Below, one piece after another: positions 55,401 through 64,000 of a DNA stretch of 64,000 bases. The translations under genes were made by a program, and so were the position numbers. The notes beneath the pieces are model-generated. The model made no database searches and was not told the origin of the DNA. It worked only from the letters and a program-made list of their open reading frames with translations. The stretch's first letter is position 1. The number at the start of each line of letters is the position of its first letter. This DNA comes from Sarocladium kiliense (lineage: Eukaryota; Ascomycota; Sordariomycetes; Hypocreales; Sarocladiaceae): positions 1-64,000 of the forward strand of contig JAUZTG010000004.1 in the NCBI GenBank assembly GCA_030734395.1, given 5' to 3'.

Positions 55401-57817
55401 TCAAAATGTATCATCGTCGCTATTTGAGTCGACAGCCTCGGCTTCGCCCGCCAGTCGCAAAAGCCGCTGTCGTTGAATCAATTTGCGATCAGGTTTGAGA
55501 ACAGCATACATTTGCGGCACAACCAGGACAGGTGCCGAACCCTTCATCCCCCTCGCGAGAGCCTTCAGGCGGTAGATCTGTCGGCCTGCCATACGGAACA
55601 CGAAGCGAGGCTTAGTTTCCACCCACCGGTTGAAAGTCACAGATGCCTCGAGCAGAGCAAAGTCATCATCATGTTGCTGATTTTGCCCTGTAATGAAGGC
55701 TTTTCTGAGGATTAACTTCAGCTCTGCGGAGGGACGAATGGCCTTCCACTCCTCGTACAACTGTTGCGCAATCGCATTAGAGTCTTTTGAGATGAGCGTC
55801 AACGGCCATCGTTCGGCGATCGCCTCGATGGCAGGACTTAGCTGGTTCATTGATTGTCTCCCCGATGTATCATCGGGAATCCACAGCTTGATCAGTTCCG
55901 CGATGTCGCTATCATAGTATCGACGATTCGTGGCTTCGAGGGCGTTTCTGAACTCGACGTCAAACCTGTCGATCCTCCGTTCCACCCTGTTGCCGAGCCA
56001 GTCGAGAACATGATCATCGGAGGCATTCTTGTGCAATCTCACGGCTCTGTTCTCGTAGGCGGGCTTGCCTAGGTGCGGTGGAGCGAGTTTTCATGACGGA
56101 ACGTGTCCCAATCTTGTTTGTTGAAGAGGATCCCCTGCTTCGGGGCGTCGACGAGAAGGGAGAGAAGATGACTGATCCTCATGACCTTTGGGGTCTTCGG
56201 CGACCATTGATAGGCGTAAGCATCCTTGTACTTCGTGCAAATGCCCAACATCACCTCCCGGGTCTTGAAGTCGAAAGAATGCTCGAGAAAACCCTTAACA
56301 GCCCGAGCCAGCACGGGGTCTCCTTTCTTGCGAGGGCCCTTTTTGGCATGCGACTGACGTATAGCGATAGCCTCCTTGTGGGACTCTGTGACGAATATGT
56401 CCGCAAAGGAGGTTGTGTCGTGCTGCAGGCTTAGACAAGCGCCCTATAGATTTCAGTGGCGGATCGGTAGCGGGAGATGGCATGTTGACCTCCAGCCAAC
56501 GGTCAGCACCAAAGCGGCGATGCATGCGGTGACTGAGATCGAGCACCAAGGGTCGAAGATGTACGTCATAAAGAGGCTTCGCAGGTCCATCCTTGTATGA
56601 AAAGTCGATAGAATAGGAGACTGCTTTTTCTCCTTTTCGGCCACTGTCGAGAGCAGCTTTCCAGGCGGCGTCATCATTCTCACTCGGAAAGACCTTGCTG
56701 GCGAAAAGACAATTTTCTTTTAGTTTCGCTCGTAGCACATTATGGTCTCTCCAATCCTCACCAATCTCGATTCCTACCTGGTTCCCGCTAATGTCGATGT
56801 TACAGTGAAGGGCGATGCGGCAAACTTCCCATGACACCGCAAAAGGAACGTCCAGAAGCTTCCCGTCAGGGCCTTTGGTGTTGAACGTAGCTTTTGCAAG
56901 TCAGTTATGAACTTTGGAGGTTTGGAGAATACACAACGTACGCCAGATATCACGCAGACGGTGCTTCAAGGGACCATCTGCCTCATATTCTGCTGCAAGG
57001 CCAGACCTAGTATCATTCACTTCCTCAACATCAAGAGTGGACGTGATGAAATCACCCAATGTCTCAGTCAACTGCTCAGACCCCGGTGGCGAGACTCTGG
57101 CGGCATCCAATTCTGGTGCGGGGTCTGATCCAAATATGATGTGAGGCCTTTTAGGTCGAGGGCCGAAGAAGCTGGAGATCTTCGACTGAGCTTGTTGGGC
57201 ATCTTCCTCCTCTTTGCTGCTTCCCGGTGCCATGGTGCGGGATTTTGTTGATTCTTTAGTCATGATGTCAGTATCTTCTGCGAGTACATCCTGGTCAATT
57301 TCGCGCTCTGGGCCGATCGTAGTTCGAACCGGCAACGCATTCACCAGGTAGGGCCATAACTAACCGCTTCTTCTTCTGGCTATCTCATTCACCTCGAGAC
57401 CACATGGTCGCTTTGCTGGTCGAGGATGCTCCAGCTCTGTTTGGTCTTTGCCCGTCAAGGTGAATACAAGGCAGCGAAGGAGGCCGCTTGCTCCTTGGGG
57501 CACTGGGCTAGCTTCAAGGCAGATGTTGCAGAAGTCGAGTTGGGCTCTACAGCGGTCTCGTGCACCCAATTCTGCTGTATCCGGACGGCTTTGACGCGGA
57601 ATCGATCAAGCTTTCGGACGAGTTGGGAGATGCCTTGGGCAACGAGTTCTTGGAGGACCCGCTCGGAGAGCTTCCTGTTGGGCGAGTCGATGTTTGACGA
57701 GGAACCATCAGATTTTATAGGGAGGCCAAGACCATATTCTGCGTCAAGCGCCTCAATTAGAGTCGACCTGCTGTCAGTTGCTGCGGTGCCGGCCCGCATT
57801 GTCCTCATCTTAGCCAT
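55401..57817 (-). pseudogene. RNA-dependent RNA polymerase relic lacking its catalytic core
   Basis: Broken gene of the cellular QDE-1/SAD-1-type RdRP family (RNA silencing; not viral). In order on the minus strand: a possible N-terminal segment (57817-57455, two frames); a segment from about 57359 to 56942; a good intron (56941-56891); and a segment from 56890 carrying WEVCRIALHC, the LRPLVLDLSHR strand and RRFGADRW (near 56,519-56,496), where the RdRP domain begins. Only about 30 residues later the frame changes and the text resumes with the extreme C-terminal part of the domain: GICTKYKD (near 56,240) and LLVDAPKQGI (near 56,145), equivalent to the AVDxxKxG end. The roughly 400 residues normally in between, with the DxDGD active site, are absent. 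A stop at 56071-56069 and a further one-base frame change separate the last segment (to 55401). I read it as a pseudogene. Confidence 0.75.
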
Positions 57818-57932
57818 TGGCTGAGGGTCGAGAGAGCATGAGGAACAGAGGGGCAGCCTGGAGCTTTCATCTCGTGGATCTCTCTTCGTCCTCTAGTCGA
57901 GCAAGAACAGCCACTGGCTGTTGCGGCTGTCT

Positions 57933-57975
57933 GCAGGTGCACGGGCGTCGGCAGGTGCACGGGCGTCGGCAGGCG
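57933..57975. repeat. 18-bp minisatellite, 2.4 copies
   Basis: Two exact tandem copies of an 18-bp unit starting GCAGGTGCACGGGCG at 57933 and 57951, followed by a partial third copy. Confidence 0.9.
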
Positions 57976-58208
57976 CCAGGCGTGAGTTGTTGGTTTGTGA
58001 ACCTTTCAGTTGGCAAGGGTAGACGGTAGCACATCAGACGATCGGCAAGGCAGAGCGCAGACACGAGAGATAATCAGCGTACAGATTATAATCTGCAATT
58101 TCGGGAATGAATGAAGGAGTGTTATTATGGGTTTGGGCACGAGTTAGAAGCCAGCAGGACTGTAAATATACATGAGGGATGGGCAGGGCTATGAACGATG
58201 GCCAGTGC

Positions 58209-58350
58209 GAAATTCGGTACTGTACTCCGTACACAGTCCCAGCGATCGACAGGACGCGTGCGCCGTTGTCCAAGTTGTCGAAATTCGGTACTGTACTCCG
58301 TACACAGTCCCAGCGATCGACAGGACGCGTGCGCCGTTGTCCAAGTTGTC
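58209..58350. repeat. perfect 71-bp tandem duplication
   Basis: Two identical 71-bp units, 58209-58279 and 58280-58350, each containing TACTCCGTAC and CGATCG. Complete identity implies a recent event. It lies about 260 bp upstream of the regulator start codon. Confidence 0.97.
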
Positions 58351-58611
58351 GAGGATGAATCCAGCAAGTGCCAGGTCTTGCATGAATGCCTCCATATGCC
58401 TCCATCATGAAGTAAAGATGGTCGGCACTAGAATAGGTTGTGTCTGGTCACGTGCCATCATTGGGGTCTCAGTCAGACACACCTCAGCCCAGTCGGACCA
58501 CTCGGCATTACCCCGCGTGGACCACTGGTCGTTATAACAACGACCCCGCCAACGCAACAGACCACTCGGGTTTCTCTCGGCATCACCACCTCACCTCACG
58601 CCATCGTCAAC

Positions 58612-61277
58612 ATGGGCGACACCCAAGCCGCAAACGAGGACATCAATATCGATGACCTCACCCCAGAGGAGGCCGGCCGCATCATTCATAGCCGTCGCAA
58701 GATTCGCTATGGCACAGCCTGCTGGTGAGTCGCACTAACCCCGCTGTCAGCTTGCTCAAAGATGCCGAGCAGCACTGACCATGAGAAGGCCATGTCGGCA
58801 ACGCAAGGTGAAATGCGATAATTCATCACCGTGTTCCAATTGTGTCAAGCGAGAGCATATCCAACTCTGCGATTACAAACCGTCACGCAAGAATGGGAGC
58901 ATTGACTTGTCTGCTTCACGCAAGCGAGCACACTCATTCAGCGACTCACGCGACAGCCGCAAGGAACGTGGAGACAGCTGGCCTCGGGCCATCGGTAAGC
59001 TTCGGACCTGCTTCCATTCGATGTCAATGGCTTACCTTATCGTTAGCCAATCTAGAAGAGCCTGAGACCTCCTCTTCAGATAGGTTCCTCGGATCAAACA
59101 GGTAAGCTCCTCTATCATGTTCTTCTTGTCTGGTACTAAATGAATCAACAAAGTATTCCGGCACTTCTTCGAGACCAGTCAACGCCAGAAAAGAACGATG
59201 CAGCTGACATCCGTTTGCAAACGTCCGCCATATTTGGCCTGGACACGAGCGCACCTTTCCCGCTCATGTCACAGCAACATCTTCATCGACTGACCCAAGA
59301 CATCCTTAATGAACTTCCCAGCGACCGAGAGGTCATGAAGTAAGCCTGACTAGTTTCTTTTCCATGAATCATGTAGCTCACATTCGCAGGCTCTTCCGGA
59401 CATATAAAGAGACGCCACAGGCTTTCTGGGGCTTTGTGGTTGACATCGATGATCTTGAAGCAAAGCTTATGCTGTACCTGGAAGACAGATCCCGCAACGC
59501 TGGCTCCTCAAATCGGACCTCACGGCCAGTGACCGCATCATGGCTGGCTATACTGTTCGCGGTGCTTGCTGTTGGGTCACAATATCATGAGTCTCCTTAC
59601 CACATCCGCACCAAGGATTCCCAGAAATATATACAGATCTCTTTCCATTTCCTCCGCCTCGGGAACTTCCTCCTCCGGTATGTCGCTGTTGCCTTGGAGG
59701 GATTTTTCGTGTAGCTGACACGTGTAGCCCGTCGTTTGACTCCATCCAAGCCATGCTTATGACGAGCTTTGTCCTCCTCAACGACATGAAAGCCGAAGCC
59801 TCTTGGGCTCTCATGGGACTCACATGCAGGCTAGCCCAAAGCCTCGGTCTTCATCGTCCTTCTACCTCCGAGCGAGCTTCGCTGCAACCTGATGCCAAGG
59901 CAACGGAGATGATTCGGCGAAAGCTATGGTGGACAGTCGTGTGGCATGATACCTTGACCTCGTTGTCTTTCGATAGGTCAGTATCGTCGTTACCGTTCTA
60001 GGTACCCAAACTGACTTGCTAGGCCGACCATGACCAACTTCGCCTGCTGCACGATTCCCGACTCGGGCGATCAAAGTCTTCACGGCTATCTCGAAACGAT
60101 GTATCACCTCATGGAGATCATCAGCAGGCGGCTGAATCCCGATGCTGTGGCAAGTGCCACCTATGCGAAGATCGTTGAGAACTGCGAGGCGGTAGAATCG
60201 CTTCGACATCGCGCGGCAGAGCACATACAAGACAAGAGCAAGTGCAAGACCGCACTTGACAGGCTGCAATACTATGCAATCCGTCTTCATACATCTTTCG
60301 TGATCTCGGTCGCATGTCGTCCGGCTCTGCGACGAGATTGTAAGATGGAGTCATCACAGAAGAAAGACCTTGCAGAAAGGTGCAAGGTCAACCTAACAGA
60401 GACAGTCCGCATGTTCCTGGCTATGCACCAGCTTTCGGTCATTCCTACCAGAAGCTGGGCCTTCACTTACCACGGCCTTTCCTCGGCTTTGCTCTTGGGC
60501 ATTCTGCCGGACTCCAAGTCTGATCCAGAGGTTCGTCAACTTCAGGGCGACTTGATCGCCGCACTGTCTGCAACTGCTGCCAAAGAGGTCAGCTCGCCAG
60601 AGCCACACGTACCAGTCTCGGACAAGGACATTGAGCTCTCTGGTCCATTGTGGAGAGCACTCACAGCTTTGAAGAGTATCTATGATCATGGTTCCGTGGT
60701 CCCCGCCCGCCTCAAGACCGATGGGGAACGGTCTGGTATCCAAAGTGGTGCACGTACACCGCTTCCAACTTTGACAGGAACAGCTACTGCTGGAACTCCT
60801 GTGCCTACAATGCGTGCTCTATCCCCAACATCTGCAGCCGCAGCCGCCGCTGCTGCAGCGGCGGATCCGCGCGAGGATGCAGCGCTTGCCATGGCCGAGA
60901 TGCAAACCGGCGGCACGTCTCTCTCAGACTTCGCAGGGTCAGTCTACGGCCCTAATGGCTACTACAACCCCTCCTTCCCAGGCGGCCAGGATCTGACCTC
61001 TCGGAACAGGATGTCCTTTGCCCAACAAGCCAACCAACACAGTCTTGCCATTGAAAATCTTACCGCTGGTATGCCGGTTGATCCTAGCCAGTATATGGCT
61101 CCACTGGACCTGTATGAGTCTATTTGGGGAGGTACGTAGTCCGTGACATAGCTGCTGGAGAACGAGCTGACATTTGCAGAATCACCGGATCCATGGAATA
61201 CTGGAATGGACTCCATGAACTTCGACTTCCTTGCGCAGGCACCCCCTGGACAATCGCAGCAGCAATTTTATTTCTAG
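58612..61277 (+). CDS. Zn2Cys6 fungal-specific transcription factor
   Basis: 767-residue regulator from eight exons: 58612-58724, 58789-58994, 59047-59101, 59154-59339, 59390-59677, 59728-59976, 60023-61131 and 61180-61277. All seven introns are 46-64 nt and keep frame. The zinc cluster uses Cys 37, 40, 47, 53, 56 and 65, with intron 1 falling inside the first CxxC (A-C-W/P-C). A basic Lys/Arg linker follows. The fungal-specific domain spans roughly residues 150-560, with GLHRPS and RRKLWWTVVWHDT typical of this domain. The C-terminal third is low-complexity, with a ten-Ala run near genomic 60,832-60,861 and a Gln-rich end (QSQQQF) that could activate transcription. The target is unknown. Two tandem repeats lie in its upstream region. 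Confidence 0.9.
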
Positions 61278-61479
61278 GACCTCGGACTTTGTCACCTCAC
61301 GGCCGATATGGGATGGGGAGTATTAATGATTGTGCTTTGACGGCTTGGGTCTCATTTGAAGGGTGCATCAGCCACCTACCATGTAGTCAAATGTGTTCAA
61401 AATCAAGCGTTCATTTTCGTTGCCAAATAATTCCATTGGTCATTCAGGCTCGGAACTGATTTTTCTTGATGGATGCAAC

Positions 61480-63393
61480 CTATTCGATGCGTCTCACAGG
61501 CTTATACCAACCTTTCTCTACATCTCCCAGGGCTTTGCGGCTTCTCCAAACAAGTGCCGCAATACATGATACCATCGCCACCAGCAGGAGAATCGGCACT
61601 GTGTGCAGCCAAATTCTGTCATTTGCTGCCCGGGGTAGTACCTTGAAAACCTCTCCCGGCTTCACGACGGAGCCATCGAGCATGTCGAGTGCTGTTGTGG
61701 ACCCAAGGATCTGCTCTTTAGTAGCAAGTGCTGCCGCGATCAAGTAGCGCCGCGGGACGTGTACTGAGCTGCCTAAGGGAACGATAGTCTCAAAGCCATC
61801 TCGGTCGAACTTCGCTATACTATTGGCTCGGTTGAGAATATCGTGCAGGTTGTCTGAAGCGTACTCACGGCTGGTCAGTAACATGAAGCAATCCGAACTG
61901 TGTAAGACTTACTATCTCCCACGCTACAACCTCAGTCGCGCCGTTCCAAGACAAATATGCTGTCGCATTCTCTGTGCTCTCAGCCTGCCTATCTACAGCA
62001 AGACTCGGCGGCCACGTCGGTCTTCCGACCCAGTTCCCTTTCATCACTCGATACGCAAACATATCAGGCAGATGCCGCCGCTTGCCACGGTCAAAAGACA
62101 GGACCAATGAGCCGTCTGGGGCAAACTCGGTATAGCTCGGGTTGTATCCCCAGGCAAGCATCACATTGCCATTCTTGAGAGTCGATATGCCGCCCATAGC
62201 TCCAGAGTTTAAACCTTCTGGGTGGTAGTACTCCTGTAGAACTTTCGCAGTCATAGCTTTGTAGTCGAGCTCGAGATGTAGGCCTCTGGTATGACATCCA
62301 GGGGTTTTACCGGGATGACACTGGTCCGTCTGTTCGCCGTGGTTGTCGAACATGGTGATCTGGGAGGTGTTGCCGAGGTGAAAGCGCGCATCATGCTGCC
62401 AACTGAAATCCGTGGCCCTTCCTTCGCTAAGGTCTTCGAATTGGTTGAGTTTTCCGCCGAAAATCCATATAGGATGCCCGTCCACGCCGGATATTAAGGC
62501 GACGACAGAGAGGTGGCGCATTGAGATGAGATAGTCTCCTTCAAGGGTCTGGTGATGTTAGCACTAGCGACCATTCTCGTCTTCCTGACAATATTGCAAG
62601 AAAATACCTTTTCCACACTGTTTACGTGTGCGAAGTCGTAACCGCTGTCAGGCCCGACTCCGTACCCATCACCATACGGCGCCTTCGAAGCTGTGATATC
62701 GAAGTGCTCTGACGCTGCCCAGTCGAAGATGACCTCATTCGTCACGATATCAACTTCTTGGAAACCACTATCCATTATGAGGCTTTCGACTTCCCCACCA
62801 ACTGCTGACGTATCCCAAGGTATGTTGAAGTATGTTGTGAAAAGGACATTACCCTTGTGAGTGACTCCCAGATCATGCATGTCCGCCAACACACCGGGTC
62901 TATTCTGCGCCGTTACGTTATAGGCAAGATCGTAGTTCTCGTCAAAGAACAAACAGTACCCATTTGCGTGACCTCGGCCGTGTGTCCCCTCCCAGAACAT
63001 GAAGTAAGGCTGTCCTTTGATGTATTGCACATCGGAATGGTACGTATTGGCATACTGCTGGTCAGCGTAAACTAGGCTAAGGTCTCGAGCATCGAGGATC
63101 ATGGGACCAGCTTTCCCGTCACCATAGACAGAGCCAATGAAGATGAAGCGTGAGTCATCTGTTCGGGATATGTTCCATATGTTGACTTGGAAGACAGGTC
63201 CAAGAATTCCCGAGCTTCTGTATTGCTGGCTGGGAAAGCCGTTACTTTCCTCGACGAGCTTGTCGAAGCTCTTAGGGTCCGAGAAGGCACCAATATCTGC
63301 TTTTGGCTCTGATACAAACCCCAGCAGCGTGCCGCTGATGGCAGACGCCACTGTTAAAATTCGCCAGATTCCATGCATTGTGTTCCGGACCAT
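61480..63393 (-). CDS. arylsulfotransferase-like (ASST) membrane protein
   Basis: 601 residues from exons 63393-62608, 62548-61913 and 61863-61480 (introns 59 and 49 nt). For intron 2 the acceptor at 61864 is used because the nearer AG at 61872 would run into a stop; the result reads WEI-YASDN. An N-terminal hydrophobic segment looks like a signal peptide, and an in-frame ATG at 63378 gives an equally good one. The body shows beta-propeller-like repeats typical of the fungal ASST family, including FWEGTHGRGHANG, DMHDLGVT, DFAHVNSVEK and WQHDARFH. A TM helix lies near the C-terminus (about residues 562-582), with a short basic tail. Whether it transfers sulfate is not established for fungal members. 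Confidence 0.82.
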
Positions 63394-63946
63394 AGCGAGA
63401 CACGGCCTGGAAATGCAAAAACGTGAGGAAGGTCGGTTTTATGGGAGGCTTCAGAATAGGCAAGCGGTTGCCATCTTGCTAAGCAGCGGTGCGAATACGC
63501 CGAAGGTGAGTAAGTGGCCTTCAGATGCCAAGTCAAGTCTCACACGGGAACTAGCTATGGAGAGCTGATCAAGAAGTCGGTGGCTAGTTTACGTACAATC
63601 TCCCACGAGACGTGGCATGCGTGCGTTACCCTGTGATTCGTAAAGCAACGGTTCAGCGACTTGAGTGTGAACATGTGTAATTTCCCTGACATGTTAGTGG
63701 ACACCTATAACCTGACGCGGCTGATTCATTGACGGAACAAGAACCTCATGAACGTGAAGAGCAGTGCGATGCATGCGAAATGGCAATTCATTTTGTCGTG
63801 AGCAATGCTAGAACTTGAGCAGCCAACCAGAACCCAGTCCTCATCTTCAAAACGCCGAAAAAGCCCAAAATCCACTGTCTGAAGGTATCAAATCATGCCA
63901 GAGACGTCCTGTCTTTTTTCTTTGCCTCTCGAGAGCCATTGATGGC
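63394..63946. other. intergenic spacer
   Basis: 553 bp between the start of the ASST-like gene and the 3' end of the edge gene. Nothing supported is seen. Confidence 0.4.
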
Positions 63947-64000
63947 TTAATCCTCTTCCATCTCGTTCGTGTCGACCTCGGTCACCTCTCCTGATGCCGA
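63947..64000 (-). CDS. 3' end of an unidentified gene (partial)
   Basis: The last 17 codons and stop of a possible minus-strand gene running off the window. The sequence is acidic, ending NEMEED. It could instead be a chance open stretch; too little is present to identify a family. Confidence 0.35.
   Translation of the reverse strand, partial: SASGEVTEVDTNEMEED

Larger units (their letters stand above)
57818..58611. other. divergent spacer with two tandem repeats
   Basis: Between the RdRP relic (-) and the Zn2Cys6 regulator (+). It holds an 18-bp minisatellite and a perfect 71-bp tandem duplication (listed separately) and must contain the regulator's promoter. No gene is seen. Confidence 0.5.

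Noticed and set aside
55401..57817. RdRP-like sequence as an integrated viral polymerase
   Set aside because: The retained motifs match the cellular silencing RdRP family, and a normal spliceosomal intron interrupts them.
57933..57975. CRISPR array
   Set aside because: Direct 18-bp tandem copies without spacers in a eukaryotic genome: a minisatellite.

Overview
The window is nuclear DNA from a filamentous ascomycete (Pezizomycotina). Coding regions are interrupted by many 46-141 nt GT..AG introns with CTGAC or CTAAC branch sites. The content is typical of that group: Zn2Cys6 regulators with fungal-specific domains, P450s, MFS carriers, secreted proteases, a bestrophin-type channel and a QDE-1/SAD-1-type RdRP relic. 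I could not place it to species. I support 22 CDS loci, one RdRP pseudogene, one tRNA gene and one partial CDS at the right edge. All exon structures were worked out by hand from splice sites and reading-frame continuity.

Region by region. 0.3-1.3 kb: an alpha/beta hydrolase, followed by an AT-rich stretch that may be a mutated repeat. 1.9-14.5 kb: the most cluster-like part, with an NADPH-cytochrome P450 reductase (-), a Gfo/Idh/MocA dehydrogenase with inositol-dehydrogenase-like catalytic residues (-), a cytochrome P450 (+), an inositol-transporter-like sugar porter (-) and a Zn2Cys6 regulator (+). The dehydrogenase/P450 and porter/regulator pairs are divergent and share promoters. 14.9-21.8 kb: three secreted or surface proteins (an HExxH protein, a Cys-rich single-pass membrane protein, an unrecognised secreted protein). 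21.9-28.3 kb: a CYP504-like P450 divergent from an M19 membrane dipeptidase, then an anion:cation symporter-type MFS carrier. 29.4-36.9 kb: a small membrane protein, another MFS carrier, a bestrophin-like channel and a secreted alpha/beta hydrolase. 39.2-48.5 kb: a metallo-beta-lactamase-like protein convergent with a thioredoxin-reductase-like flavoprotein, a hypothetical protein, an NmrA/isoflavone-reductase-like protein and a pepsin-type protease. 49.3-55.0 kb: tRNA-Val(AAC), RIO1 kinase and a type II membrane glycosyltransferase. 55.4-61.3 kb: a broken RNA-dependent RNA polymerase gene that has lost its catalytic core, a perfect 71-bp tandem duplication and a second Zn2Cys6 regulator. 61.5-63.4 kb: an arylsulfotransferase-like membrane protein, then the last codons of an unidentified gene.

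How the genes may work together (inference): the 1.9-14.5 kb block has the parts of a self-contained catabolic or modifying pathway for a polyol or cyclitol-like compound: uptake carrier, NAD(P)-dependent dehydrogenase, P450 hydroxylase with its own reductase, and a local regulator. The RdRP relic suggests that one RNA-silencing polymerase paralog has been lost in this lineage, if the assembly is correct.
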